A stretch of 40,850 nt of DNA from Paracoccaceae bacterium (GCA_027484915.1 JAIXSA010000029.1:1-40850), one strand, 5' to 3'. Counted from the stretch's first letter, positions 28,556 through 37,612 are shown. Numbers and translations: made by a program. Notes: generated from the sequence alone by a model not told the origin.

Positions 28556-29869
28556 TCAAGCAGTCATGTAGTGCAGACCCTGGAACCGCGCGCGCAGGGC
28601 CTTGGTGCGGGCGGCGACGGTTTCGGGGGCGTTGGACCGCAGGCCTTCGGCAATCAGGGCGGCGAGGGCGGGGGCATCAGCTGGGGTGACGCCGCGACGG
28701 ACAAGCTCGGGCGTGCCGATGCGGAGGCCGTTCATGTCTCCTGGCACGTCGGGGATCGGGAGGCCGATACCGCAGGCGAGGAAGCCCGCTTTGCGGAGCG
28801 TTTTCGAGGCGGTTTGTCCGCCCCCGAAAGCTGCGGCTTCGATGGCGAACTGGTGCGAGGTTGTGGCACCCCGGTCGGCGGCGAAGACGGGGAGGCCGAG
28901 TTTGGTGAGTTCCTGGGCGAGGGCCTTGGCGAGGTCGATCATCGCCTTGGCGTAAGCCGCGCCGTGGTCGCGCCAGTCCAGCAGGGTATAGGCGAGAGCT
29001 GCGGATTTCGCGGCGTCGAAGTTGGCGGTGAGGCCGGGGAAGGCGATGGCGTCCAGGCGTTCGGCGATGGCTGCGTCGTTCGTCACGATCAGGCCGCCGG
29101 CGGGGCCGCCGAGGCTTTTGTAGGTGCTCATCGTCATCAGATGCGCGCCTTCGGTCAACGGGTTGGCCCAGACGCCACCGGCGATGATGCCGCACTGGTG
29201 GGCGGCGTCGAAGAGGACCTTGGCACCGACCTGATCGGCGATCTTGCGGACCTCGGCCACCGGATGTGGGAAGAGGTTCAGGCTGCCGCCGACAGTGATG
29301 ATCTTCGGGCGGACGGCGTGGGCGAGGTCTTCGAGCCCTTTCAGATCAAGTGTATAGCCATCTGCGTCGATGGGGGCGGCATGGGTGGTCAGCCCGTAGA
29401 GGCCCGCGCAGCCTGCGGCGTGGTGGGTGACGTGGCCGCCGATGGTGCCGGGGGGCGCGATGATGCTGTCGCCGGGCTGGGAAAGGGCCATGAAGCCGTA
29501 GAGGTTGGCAAGCGCGCCCGATCCGACGCGGATTTCGGCGTAGCGCGCGTGGAAAACCTCGGCGGCGAGTTCGGCGGCGATGACCTCGATTTCCTCGATG
29601 GCTTCCAGCCCCATCTCGTACTTGTCGCCGGGGTAGCCGAGGGAAGGGCGCGAGCCGATGCCGGAGGCAAGTGCGGCCTCGGCTCTTGGGTTCATCACAT
29701 TGGTCGCGGGGTTGAGGTTGAAGCAATCCTGATCGTGGATTTCGCGGTTCCGGGCGATGAGTGCATCGAGGCGGCTGGCAACTTGCGCAGAGGGTTGGCC
29801 GGCGTCGGTGGCGAGGCGCTGGATGTAGGTCTCGGTCGGGACCCAAGGGCGCGGGGCGAGGTGGGACAT
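28556..29869 (-). CDS. Divergent serine hydroxymethyltransferase-like PLP enzyme
   Basis: The 437-residue protein is related to serine hydroxymethyltransferase (fold type I, PLP). Asp221 and His224 lie in VLFDAAHQCGIIAG, and the Schiff-base lysine is Lys251 in MSTYKSLGGPAGGLIV. Classical GlyA reads T-T-H-K-T-L-R-G-P here and DxAHIAGL at the aspartate; both are changed, with Tyr before the lysine. The protein may therefore act on another amino acid (for example a 2-methylserine or threonine aldolase-type reaction) rather than be the housekeeping enzyme. The ATG at 29869 starts MSHLAPRPWVPTETYIQRL. Upstream is a rhodanese, downstream an aldo/keto reductase. Confidence 0.82.
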   Translation of the reverse strand: MSHLAPRPWVPTETYIQRLATDAGQPSAQVASRLDALIARNREIHDQDCFNLNPATNVMNPRAEAALASGIGSRPSLGYPGDKYEMGLEAIEEIEVIAAELAAEVFHARYAEIRVGSGALANLYGFMALSQPGDSIIAPPGTIGGHVTHHAAGCAGLYGLTTHAAPIDADGYTLDLKGLEDLAHAVRPKIITVGGSLNLFPHPVAEVRKIADQVGAKVLFDAAHQCGIIAGGVWANPLTEGAHLMTMSTYKSLGGPAGGLIVTNDAAIAERLDAIAFPGLTANFDAAKSAALAYTLLDWRDHGAAYAKAMIDLAKALAQELTKLGLPVFAADRGATTSHQFAIEAAAFGGGQTASKTLRKAGFLACGIGLPIPDVPGDMNGLRIGTPELVRRGVTPADAPALAALIAEGLRSNAPETVAARTKALRARFQGLHYMTA

Positions 29870-29933
29870 GGGGAACTCCGGTCTGGTTCTCGGAGGAAAG
29901 CCGTCCGCTGCGGCGGATGCAAGCGGGAAGCGG

Positions 29934-30368
29934 TCAGTCGGTAACCACGGGCAGGCCGCGGGCGAGCCAGCCGGGACCGGCGGAAGAGCCGAGCATGCCT
30001 TCGGAGACGTCCAGGACGTTGGTGAAGCCGGCGTCAATCAGCGCCTGGGCGGTGCGGGCAGAGCGGCCGCCGCTGGCGCAGATCAGCGCGATGGGGCGGC
30101 TGGTATCTCCATCGGCCAGCGCGACAAGCCTTTCAAGGAAGTTGGGGCTGCGAAGGTCAAGCCGCTGCGCGCCTTTGGGACTTCCGATTTCGGCCCATTC
30201 CTCGGGTTGGCGGATGTCGACAAGGAGGAGGTCACCGGTGGTGGCGCGCTGGAACGCGGTCTCAGCGTCCAGCGTGGGGCCGGCACTGGCCGTCTGCGTA
30301 AGGGTATAGGCCGACCCGACGGCAAGGACCGTCAGGGGCAGGAGGAGCACGATGCGGCGCGACAGCAT
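29934..30368 (-). CDS. Exported rhodanese-like protein
   Basis: The 144-residue protein has an N-terminal signal or anchor (MLSRRIVLLLPLTVLAVGSA) and one rhodanese domain. The active cysteine Cys97 is in the loop ICASGGRSA, followed by the typical ALIDAGFTNVLDVSEGM. LLVDIRQPEEW is the usual strand before it. It probably transfers sulfur or binds thiols in the periplasm. It lies 57 bp after deoD and 64 bp before the SHMT-like gene, all on one strand. Confidence 0.87.
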   Translation of the reverse strand: MLSRRIVLLLPLTVLAVGSAYTLTQTASAGPTLDAETAFQRATTGDLLLVDIRQPEEWAEIGSPKGAQRLDLRSPNFLERLVALADGDTSRPIALICASGGRSARTAQALIDAGFTNVLDVSEGMLGSSAGPGWLARGLPVVTD

Positions 30369-30425
30369 GGGGCAAACCCTTTGATCTGCGGATAAGATGG
30401 GTCCGCAGGGGCCCGCCGCATGGGG

Positions 30426-31130
30426 TTAGCCGAAGGCCGCTTCCAGAGCGATCTCGATCATCGCGCCGAAGCTGCGTTCACGCTGGTCAGAGGGAAGCGC
30501 TTCCCCGGTCGTGATGTGGTCCGACACGGTGAGGACCGCGAGCGCCCGGACCTTGTGGCGGGCGGCGAGCATGTAGAGTTCTGCCGCCTCCATCTCGACC
30601 CCAAGGCAGCCGTGGCGGAGAAGCTGGTCCGAGAGGTCGGGGCGTTCGTCGTAGAAGGTGTCCGACGAGTAGATGCCGCCGACGTGGACCGGGGTGCCGC
30701 GCGCGCTGGCGGCGGCGTATGCCTTGGACAGCAGGCCGAAATCGGCGCAGGGGGCGAAGTTCAGTTCCTTGAAGATCGTCCGGGACGGCGAGCCGACAGT
30801 GGAGCAGGTCTGCGCCAGGATCACGTCGCGCACCTTGACATGTTCCGGCAGGGCACCGGCGGACCCGATGCGGATCAGGGTCTTGGCGCCATAGTCGCGG
30901 ATCAGTTCGTTGGCGTAGATCGACAGGGACGGCATCCCCATGCCCGAGCCGTGGATGGTGACGCGGTGGCCGTTCCAGGTGCCGGTGTAGCCCAGCATGC
31001 CGCGGACCTCGTTCACGAGGACGGGGTCCTTCAGGAAGGTCTGAGCGGCCCAGCGGGCGCGGTAGGGGTCGCCGGGCAGAAGCACGGTTTCGGCGATGTC
31101 GCCTGGTTTTGCACCGATGTGAACGGTCAT
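30426..31130 (-). CDS. deoD: Purine nucleoside phosphorylase DeoD type
   Basis: The 234-residue protein is a hexameric-type purine nucleoside phosphorylase, which splits purine nucleosides with phosphate in the salvage pathway. Marks are [20 protein letters not shown] at the N-terminus, [23 protein letters not shown] for phosphate and ribose binding, and VEMEAAELY plus SDHITTGE near the base. Normal length. Starts with a good fit to E. coli DeoD. It is first of the minus-strand group with the rhodanese. Confidence 0.95.
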   Translation of the reverse strand: MTVHIGAKPGDIAETVLLPGDPYRARWAAQTFLKDPVLVNEVRGMLGYTGTWNGHRVTIHGSGMGMPSLSIYANELIRDYGAKTLIRIGSAGALPEHVKVRDVILAQTCSTVGSPSRTIFKELNFAPCADFGLLSKAYAAASARGTPVHVGGIYSSDTFYDERPDLSDQLLRHGCLGVEMEAAELYMLAARHKVRALAVLTVSDHITTGEALPSDQRERSFGAMIEIALEAAFG

Positions 31131-31486
31131 GTCTGCGTCTCCCCCCGCCCAGGGTCATGTCCCCGAGGTCTTGTCTTTCAACCGGCGTCGCGTCCGGTCG
31201 CGCCCATTAATGCGGCGCGGCGGTGAGGGCGGCAAGATCGGAAAAAGCAGATGAGAGGAACGCCTGGATGTTTTATCCATGGGCAGTCATGCGGAGACTT
31301 CCGACAGATCAACCCGGAGCTGGAGGCGCATTCCCCTTCCCTGGCACTGCGTGTCCCTGCGAACAAGGCCGCGCGCTAGCTGACCTTCGATGCTGCCCGT
31401 ATGGTCAGGTTGTCAGGCGGTAGGAAAATTTTGGGTCGGTCTGGCGGCAGGCCGAACCCGCGCCGCCAGCCGTGCCGGAGACCTGA
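31131..31486. other. Gene-free stretch with a possible terminator
   Basis: No convincing gene. At 31441-31469 an inverted repeat with 8-bp arms (CTGGCGGC/GCCGCCAG, 13-nt loop) lies behind the minus-strand DUF6455 gene; AAAATTTT follows on that strand, so it may end that gene. The rest should hold the deoD promoter. Short open frames on both strands have no ribosome binding site and unlikely protein sequences. Confidence 0.45.
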
Positions 31487-31846
31487 TCAGGCGGCGTAGG
31501 TCGCGAGGTCGGCGAAGGTGCTGCGGTTGCCGCAGAAGGTCGCCTCGACCGGCTGTGCCTCGGCCCCTTTGGCCAGAAACTTCGCGCAGGAGCTGCGGTC
31601 GGCGCAATGGCCGCAGGTCGACAGGATTTCGACCCAAAGGCCGTGGTCGCGCTTCAGGTCGGTCTCTGACAGGCCGAAGATCGCGCCCATCGCCGTAACC
31701 CGTTGGTCGATGTCGCGTGGCATGTCGATGAAATCGAGCACCTGGGCACGGGTCATGCCGAGATCGTCGAGATCGCGGTCGGAGAGGGCGTTGATCTCCT
31801 GCACCTCGTGCAGACGGTGGATCAGGGCGCGGATACGGTCGAACAT
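31487..31846 (-). CDS. DUF6455 family protein
   Basis: The 119-residue protein has an N-terminal part like the small DUF1127 domain (ALSDRDLDDLGMTRAQ) and a C-terminal part with four cysteines (STCGHCADRSSCAKFL, TFCGNRSTFADL), which may bind a metal or cluster. This combination fits DUF6455 of Rhodobacterales. Function unknown. The ATG at 31846 was chosen over a codon two residues earlier. Confidence 0.75.
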   Translation of the reverse strand: MFDRIRALIHRLHEVQEINALSDRDLDDLGMTRAQVLDFIDMPRDIDQRVTAMGAIFGLSETDLKRDHGLWVEILSTCGHCADRSSCAKFLAKGAEAQPVEATFCGNRSTFADLATYAA

Positions 31847-31927
31847 GGGCAACTCCGGTTGGCTGGGTGCCCTGATGGATAGGCACTTTGCCGCTTCGGG
31901 GCCTTGATGTGCGTCAAGTCCGGGTGG

Positions 31928-32326
31928 TCACTGGATCTGCCATTCGCCATCGCCCCAGAGGAAGCGCGTGGTGCCACCCAGGTCGTTGGGGGCGGTGAGG
32001 TAGGTGATGCCGCCGTCGGTTTCGGTGCCCCAAGCGTGGAGGAGAAGGCTTGTCCGGATGCCGTCGATCACGGTGTCAACCGCGCAACCGCCCGTGCCGC
32101 AGTACAAGCCGTAGCCATCCGAGCATTGCAAGGCGGCGCTGTCGATGACCCAGTCGGGCGTGCCTTCGCCGGTCAGGTCAACCTGAGTCACGGCCGTGGG
32201 GAATGCAGTGAAGGTACCGGAGCACAAGTCCCTTGCCTCATCGACGATGGCGGCGACTTCAGCGGGCCAATCCTGCGCGGGGGCGGGTGTGGCAAGGAGG
32301 AGGAGGAGGGCGAGTGATCTGTGCAT
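31928..32326 (-). CDS. Small exported protein of unknown function
   Basis: The 132-residue protein starts with a signal peptide (MHRSLALLLLLATPAPAQ). The mature part has TQVDLTGEGTPDWVIDSA, a short FG-GAP-like calcium-binding type motif (DLTGEGTPD), and four cysteines, among them YCGTGGCAVD. It is probably periplasmic. It lies 72 bp behind ethylmalonyl-CoA mutase on the same strand and may be cotranscribed. Confidence 0.75.
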   Translation of the reverse strand: MHRSLALLLLLATPAPAQDWPAEVAAIVDEARDLCSGTFTAFPTAVTQVDLTGEGTPDWVIDSAALQCSDGYGLYCGTGGCAVDTVIDGIRTSLLLHAWGTETDGGITYLTAPNDLGGTTRFLWGDGEWQIQ

Positions 32327-32398
32327 TGTCGAGCCTTTGCGGGGTGTCGTTGCGCCATTGTTAAGGCGCAGCCTACAGCGCGGAAAGGCAGGAAAAAC

Positions 32399-34351
32399 CT
32401 ATTCGGCGGCGACGGGGGCGGGGTCGGCGAGGGCCACGAGGTCCAGCATGATACGGTTCAGCTGGAAATCCTTGGGTGTGTAGACCTGGGCCACGCCCAT
32501 CGCTTTCAGAGTCTTGGCGTCGTCATCGGGGATGATGCCGCCGACGACGAGGGGTTGGGTCAGGCCCTCCTGCCGCATGAGGTCAAGCGTTTCCCGGATC
32601 AGGGGAAGGTGAGAGCCTGACAGGATCGAAAGGCCGATGACGTCGGGCTGTTTCTCGGCGGCGGCGGTGACGATTTCCTGCGGGGTCAGGCGGATGCCGT
32701 CGTAGGTGATCTCCATCCCGCAGTCGCGGGCGCGGGCTGCGATCTGTTCGGCGCCGTTGGAATGGCCGTCGAGGCCGGGTTTGCCGAGAAGGAGGCGGAG
32801 GGGACGGCCAAGCTTGGTGGAAACGGCGGCGACGGCGTCGCGGACGGGCTCCAGCCCTTCGGTGCGGTTGGAGGGGTGCTGCGAGACGCCGGTGGGGGCG
32901 CGGTATTCACCGTAGAGCGCGCGCATGGCGCCGCCCCATTCGCCGGTGGTTACCCCGGCCTTGGCGCAAAGGATGGAGGCGGGCATGATGTTCTCGCCGG
33001 ATTGGGCGGCGTGACGGAGGGCGGCGAGGGCTTCTGCGACCTTCTGGGGGTCGCGCTGGGCGCGCCACTGGGCCAGGCGCGCGCATTGGTCGGCTTCGGC
33101 CTTGGGGTCTGCCAGCATGATCGCGCCTTCGCCGGTTGTCAGCGGAGAGGGCTCGGAGGTGGTGAACTTGTTCACGCCGACAACGGTGGTCGCGCCGGAT
33201 TCGATCTTTGCAAGCCGTTCAGCGTTGGCTTCGACCAGGCGGCCCTTCATGTAGGCGATGGCGGCGACGGCTCCGCCCATGGCGTCGATATGGGCGAGTT
33301 CTTCCAGCGCGCCTTGCTTCAGCGTTTCGACCTTGCGGTCGATGGCGGGGTTGCCGTCGAAGAGGTCGTCGTATTCCAGAAGGTCGGTCTCGTAGGCGAG
33401 GATCTGCTGCATCCGCAGCGACCATTGCTGGTCGAAGGGGCGGGGTAGGCCGAGCGCCTCGTTCCAGGCGGGAAGCTGGACGGCGCGGGCGCGGGCGTTT
33501 TTCGACAGGGTGACGGCCAGCATCTCGATCAGAATGCGGTAGACGTTGTTTTCTGGCTGCTGTTCGGTGAGGCCAAGGGAGTTCACCTGTACGCCGTAGC
33601 GGAAGCGGCGGAACTTGGCGTCGGTGATGCCGTAGCGGGACTCCAGAAGCTCGTCCCAGAGGGCCGTGAAGGCGCGCATCTTGCAAAGCTCGGTCACGAA
33701 GCGGATGCCGGCGTTTACAAAAAACGACATTCTTCCCGCCATTGCGGGGAAATCTGCGGCCGGGACTTTCACTTTCAAATCATCGAGGACGGCGCAGGCG
33801 GTGGCGAGGGCGAAGGCCAGTTCTTGTTCCGGCGTCGCCCCGGCTTCCTGAAGGTGGTAGCTGCAGACGTTCATCGGGTTCCACTTGGGAAGGTGTTTCC
33901 CGGTGTAGGCCGCGACATCGGTGATCAGGCGCAAGGACGGCTGCGGCGGCAGGATGTAGGTGCCGCGGCTGAGGTATTCCTTGATGATGTCGTTTTGGAC
34001 GGTGCCCTGCAGGGCAGAGATGTCGGCGCCCTGTTCCTGAGCCACGGCAATGTAGAGGGCCAACAGCCACGGTGCGGTGGCGTTGATCGTCATCGAGGTG
34101 TTCATCTGGTCGAGCGGGATGTCCGCAAACAGCGTCCGCATGTCGCCAAGGTGGGCGACGGGCACGCCGACCTTGCCGACCTCTCCGCGCGAGCGCGGGT
34201 CGTCGGAGTCGTAGCCCGTCTGGGTGGGCAGGTCAAAGGCGACCGAAAGGCCGGTCTGCCCCTTGGCGAGGTTCGTCCGATAAAGGGCGTTCGACGCCGC
34301 AGCGGTGGAGTGACCCGCGTAGGTGCGGAAGAGCCAGGGTTTTTCGGACAT
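32399..34351 (-). CDS. ecm: Ethylmalonyl-CoA mutase
   Basis: The 650-residue enzyme is a single-chain B12-dependent acyl-CoA mutase. The N-terminal TIM barrel includes QTGLSVAFDLPTQTGYDSDD, TSMTINATA and GTVQNDIIKEYLSRGTYILP. The C-terminal cobalamin domain has the DxHxxG motif in GKPGLDGHSNGAEQI with VIGLSILSGSH and PLVVGGIIPDDD. The length near 650 and the close likeness to R. sphaeroides Ecm, plus ccr nearby, favour ethylmalonyl-CoA rather than methylmalonyl-CoA (normally ~710) as substrate. It converts (2R)-ethylmalonyl-CoA to methylsuccinyl-CoA in the ethylmalonyl-CoA pathway. It is divergent from the acyltransferase. Confidence 0.92.
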   Translation of the reverse strand: MSEKPWLFRTYAGHSTAAASNALYRTNLAKGQTGLSVAFDLPTQTGYDSDDPRSRGEVGKVGVPVAHLGDMRTLFADIPLDQMNTSMTINATAPWLLALYIAVAQEQGADISALQGTVQNDIIKEYLSRGTYILPPQPSLRLITDVAAYTGKHLPKWNPMNVCSYHLQEAGATPEQELAFALATACAVLDDLKVKVPAADFPAMAGRMSFFVNAGIRFVTELCKMRAFTALWDELLESRYGITDAKFRRFRYGVQVNSLGLTEQQPENNVYRILIEMLAVTLSKNARARAVQLPAWNEALGLPRPFDQQWSLRMQQILAYETDLLEYDDLFDGNPAIDRKVETLKQGALEELAHIDAMGGAVAAIAYMKGRLVEANAERLAKIESGATTVVGVNKFTTSEPSPLTTGEGAIMLADPKAEADQCARLAQWRAQRDPQKVAEALAALRHAAQSGENIMPASILCAKAGVTTGEWGGAMRALYGEYRAPTGVSQHPSNRTEGLEPVRDAVAAVSTKLGRPLRLLLGKPGLDGHSNGAEQIAARARDCGMEITYDGIRLTPQEIVTAAAEKQPDVIGLSILSGSHLPLIRETLDLMRQEGLTQPLVVGGIIPDDDAKTLKAMGVAQVYTPKDFQLNRIMLDLVALADPAPVAAE

Positions 34352-34536
34352 GTCGGCCTCGCGAGTCGGGCGGGTAACTTTATTGCGTCATGGATGGGAT
34401 ACGGGAAAGATCATGGCGTTGTCAATCGCTGCGCTGCGGCGTTGATACTTATGCACCCTCGGCTTCTCGTCGCTAGGGCACTCTGGGAAGTGACGAAGTC
34501 ATCGACGAGGTGGGCGGTTTGGGGCAGGGTGGCGCA

Positions 34537-35895
34537 ATGTTCAGCACGGTGGCGGTTCCGGTCTGGTTGCTTGTCCTGATCCTCGGGTTCGCGGCGATCA
34601 GCTTTGCCACGCATTTCCTGTTCCCCTCGGTCCGCTGGTTCTTTCGGCGACGGGCGGAAAAGGCGCTGACCCGGTTGAATGCGCGGCTGGACCGGAAGAT
34701 CGACCTTTTCAAGCTGGCACAGCGGTCGGACATGGTGGCGCGGCTGGCCTATGACCAGCGCGTGGTCGAGGCGGCGATGGTTCATGCGGCCGAGACTGGG
34801 GTGCCGGGCGAGGTGGCCTTCGAGGAGGCGCGGCGCTATGCGCGGGAGATCGTGCCCGGCTTTTCGGCCACGGTCTACTTCGGTTTCGGGACCCGGGCGG
34901 CGAAATGGCTGAGCCGGCTTCTGTTCCGGGTCAGGGTCGGCAAGGTTGACCAGGCGCTGGCGAAGATCGACCCGAAGGCGGCTGTGGTGTTCGTCATGAA
35001 CCACCGGTCCAACGTGGATTATGTGCTGGTGACCTGGCTGGTCGCGGATCGGTCGGCGGTGAGCTACGCGGTGGGGGAATGGGCGCGGGTCTGGCCCCTG
35101 TCGGCGCTGATCCGGTCGATGGGGGCCTATTTCATCCGGCGAGGCAGCCGCAATGCGCTGTATCGCAAGGTGCTGGCGCGCTATGTGCAGATGGCGACCG
35201 AAGAGGGGACAACGCAGGCGATCTTCCCTGAAGGCGGGCTTTCGCTGGATGGGCGCGTCGGACCGCCGAAACTGGGGCTGCTCAGCTATATCGTCGAGGG
35301 TTGGACCCCGCATTCCCGCGACGTGGTCTTCGTGCCGGTGGGGCTCGCCTATGACCGAGTGCTGGAGGACCGGGTTCTGGTCGAGGCGGCAAAGGCGGGG
35401 ACGCGGCGGTTCCGGAACCGACCGATTATGGTGGGCTGGCATGCGCTCCGGTTCCTTTGGGCGCGGTTCCGGGGGCGCACGAAGGGTTTCGGGACGGCTG
35501 CGGCGGGGTTCGGAGCGCCGGTCAGTCTGCGTGAGCATCTGGGGGCGGGCGGCTCGGTGGAGGCGTTGGGCGACCGGCTGATGGCGGCGATTGCGGCGGT
35601 GGTGCCGGTGCTGCCGGTGCCGCTGGTGGCGCGCGCTTTGGGCGAGGGGGCGACGAGCCGTGAGGACCTGGGCGCGCGGGTCGAGGCGCTGGTGACACGG
35701 TTGCGCGCGGCGGGGGCGGTGCTGAAGCTGCCGCCGGCGGGTGGGGCCGCGATCCTGGACGAGGGGCTGGAGCCGCTGATCCGGCGCGGGCTGGTGTCGT
35801 CGGACCTGAAGCCGGTGGCAGCGGAGCGGGCGGTTCTTGACTTCTACGCGGCGTCGGTCCCCGACGTCGGCGTTTCTGCGCTGCCGCAGACATAA
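34537..35895 (+). CDS. PlsB-type glycerol-3-phosphate acyltransferase-like protein
   Basis: The 452-residue protein has one N-terminal membrane segment (VPVWLLVLILGFAAISFAT) and an acyltransferase domain with the catalytic HxxxxD motif NHRSNVD (His156, Asp161) and FPEGGLSLDGR (230-240) that binds the phosphate of glycerol 3-phosphate. It is shorter than E. coli PlsB (about 800) and closer to the short PlsB/GPAT-like group. Likely role: acylation in phospholipid synthesis at the inner membrane. The ATG at 34537 was chosen over a start nine codons earlier because the hydrophobic segment follows directly. It lies between the divergent ecm and the downstream ccr. Confidence 0.82.
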   Translation: MFSTVAVPVWLLVLILGFAAISFATHFLFPSVRWFFRRRAEKALTRLNARLDRKIDLFKLAQRSDMVARLAYDQRVVEAAMVHAAETGVPGEVAFEEARRYAREIVPGFSATVYFGFGTRAAKWLSRLLFRVRVGKVDQALAKIDPKAAVVFVMNHRSNVDYVLVTWLVADRSAVSYAVGEWARVWPLSALIRSMGAYFIRRGSRNALYRKVLARYVQMATEEGTTQAIFPEGGLSLDGRVGPPKLGLLSYIVEGWTPHSRDVVFVPVGLAYDRVLEDRVLVEAAKAGTRRFRNRPIMVGWHALRFLWARFRGRTKGFGTAAAGFGAPVSLREHLGAGGSVEALGDRLMAAIAAVVPVLPVPLVARALGEGATSREDLGARVEALVTRLRAAGAVLKLPPAGGAAILDEGLEPLIRRGLVSSDLKPVAAERAVLDFYAASVPDVGVSALPQT

Positions 35896-35921
35896 AATTT
35901 CAATACAACGGCTGCAGACTA

Positions 35922-35939
35922 TTGCAAAATTGCGCGCAA
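35922..35939. promoter_or_regulatory. TTGCAAAATTGCGCGCAA element before ccr
   Basis: An AT-rich leader of about 100 bp precedes ccr and contains TTGCAAAATTGCGCGCAA with TTGC/GCAA symmetry. Regulators of the ScfR type (RamB, PccR), which control acyl-CoA and ethylmalonyl-CoA genes, are reported to bind TTTGCAAA-like sites, so this is a candidate site. The resemblance is partial. Confidence 0.4.
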
Positions 35940-36001
35940 GAATATTATCTGGCCGCGAGAGCGCAGCGATTCTGCGGCGCGGCATCAGGCTGGAGGCTGT
36001 G

Positions 36002-37294
36002 GTGGCTTTGGATACGCAAAACGCACCGATGATCTACGACGCGCCGAAGAAGGATCTTTACGAACTGGGCGAGATCCCTCCGCTGGGACATGTGCCGAAG
36101 CAGATGTATGCCTGGACCATCCGGCGGGAGCGGCACGGGGCCCCGGAAACGGCCATGCTGCAAGAGGTTGTGGACACCTGGACCATCGACAGCAACGAAG
36201 TGCTGGTGATGGTGATGGCGGCAGGCGTCAACTACAACGGCGTCTGGGCCGCGCTGGGCGAGCCGATTTCGGTCTTCGACGGGCACAAGCAGCCCTATGC
36301 AGTCCTGGGCTCGGACGCGGCGGGGATCGTCTGGGCGGTGGGCGACAAGGTCAAGCGCTGGAAGGTCGGGGACGAGGTGGTGATCCACTGCAACCAGGAC
36401 GACGGCGACGACGAGGAGTGCAATGGGGGCGACCCGATGTTTTCTCCGTCCCAGCGGATCTGGGGGTATGAGACGCATGATGGCAGCTTTGCCCAGTTCA
36501 CCCGGGTGCAGTCGCAACAGCTGATGCCGCGCCCCAAACACCTGACCTGGGAGGAATCGGCCTGCTACACGCTGACGCTGGCCACGGCCTACCGGATGCT
36601 TTTCGGGCACGAGCCGCATGACCTGAAGCCCGGGCAGAACGTGCTGGTCTGGGGCGCGTCGGGGGGCCTTGGGTCCTATGCGATCCAGCTGATTAACACG
36701 GCGGGCGCGAATGCGATCGGGGTGATCAGCGACGAATCGAAGCGGGACTTCGTCATGGGCCTGGGCGCCAAGGGCGTCATCAACCGCAATGAGTTCAAGT
36801 GCTGGGGGCAGCTGCCGAAGGTCAACACGCCGGAGTACAACGATTGGCTCAAGGAAGCGCGGCGCTTCGGCAAGGCGATCTGGGACATCACCGGCAAGGG
36901 TGTCAGCGTCGACATGGTGTTCGAGCATCCGGGCGAGGCGACGTTTCCGGTGTCGTCGCTGGTGGTGAAGAAGGGTGGCATGGTCGTCATCTGTGCCGGG
37001 ACCACGGGATTCAACTGCACGTTCGACGTGCGCTACATGTGGATGCACCAGAAGCGCCTGCAAGGCAGCCACTTCGCGCATCTGAAGCAGGCGGCGGCGG
37101 CGAACAAGCTGATGGTCGAACGGCGGCTGGACCCCTGCATGTCTGAGGTCTTCCCCTGGGCAGAGATCCCGCGGGCGCATACGCTGATGTGGAAGAACCA
37201 GCACAAGCCGGGAAACATGGCCGTGCTGGTTCAGGCGCCCCGCACTGGCCTGCGCACGTTTGAGGACACGCTAGAGGCGAGCAAGTTGACCTGA
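36002..37294 (+). CDS. ccr: Crotonyl-CoA carboxylase/reductase
   Basis: The 430-residue enzyme has the same length as Ccr of R. sphaeroides and very similar sequence as I remember it. It reduces crotonyl-CoA with NADPH and fixes CO2 to give (2S)-ethylmalonyl-CoA, the key step of the ethylmalonyl-CoA pathway. Marks: APKKDLYELGEIPPLGHVPK, the zinc-less medium-chain dehydrogenase fold with VWGASGGLGSYAIQLI for NADPH, HCNQDDGDDEECNGG, and the C-terminal YMWMHQKRLQGSHFAHLKQA. GTG at 36002 is the start (MALDTQNAPM), with GGAGG five nt upstream. The frame continues upstream through the AT-rich leader, which is not coding. Confidence 0.97.
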   Translation: MALDTQNAPMIYDAPKKDLYELGEIPPLGHVPKQMYAWTIRRERHGAPETAMLQEVVDTWTIDSNEVLVMVMAAGVNYNGVWAALGEPISVFDGHKQPYAVLGSDAAGIVWAVGDKVKRWKVGDEVVIHCNQDDGDDEECNGGDPMFSPSQRIWGYETHDGSFAQFTRVQSQQLMPRPKHLTWEESACYTLTLATAYRMLFGHEPHDLKPGQNVLVWGASGGLGSYAIQLINTAGANAIGVISDESKRDFVMGLGAKGVINRNEFKCWGQLPKVNTPEYNDWLKEARRFGKAIWDITGKGVSVDMVFEHPGEATFPVSSLVVKKGGMVVICAGTTGFNCTFDVRYMWMHQKRLQGSHFAHLKQAAAANKLMVERRLDPCMSEVFPWAEIPRAHTLMWKNQHKPGNMAVLVQAPRTGLRTFEDTLEASKLT

Positions 37295-37423
37295 GGTCAA
37301 CCATTAACAACCAATTCACCCATCGACCGGATATCTGTGCTTAAGTGAGTCGCTGTGGACTCGGGGCCCTGTGGGAAGGTACCGGGGCTCCAGAGCGGCA
37401 CAGATTTCTGGCCGAGGGACTTC

Positions 37424-37612
37424 ATGCGCCACGACTGGGTCTTCGACGTTCTGTCGGATCTTCTTTCCTACGCGACCCAGAATGGCCTGCCCCGGTTGGC
37501 GGCCAAGGTGTCCGAGACAATCGACGAGGCGCGCCGGGAAATCGGCCCGGGCGACGGGGGGCCGGAGGAGCCGCCGCAATCGCCCCCGCCGAAGGATCGG
37601 CCGATGCACTGA
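37424..37612 (+). CDS. Small conserved-type protein, 62 residues
   Basis: The product begins MRHDWVFDVLSDLLSYATQN, continues GLPRLAAKVSETIDEARREI, and ends in a Pro-rich tail (GGPEEPPQSPPPKDRP). It looks like a two-helix soluble protein; similar short proteins occur in Rhodobacterales as I recall. GAGGGA lies 5 nt before the ATG. It lies 38 bp before the helicase gene on the same strand and may be cotranscribed. Function unknown. Confidence 0.72.
   Translation: MRHDWVFDVLSDLLSYATQNGLPRLAAKVSETIDEARREIGPGDGGPEEPPQSPPPKDRPMH

Noticed and set aside
31178-31423. Short frames on both strands in the deoD-DUF6455 gap
   Set aside because: Cys/Pro/Arg-rich translations without start signals; likely noncoding.
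37286-37300. TTGACC-TGA-GGTCAA inverted repeat at the ccr stop codon
   Set aside because: Short stem with no T-run; may be chance. Not listed as a terminator.
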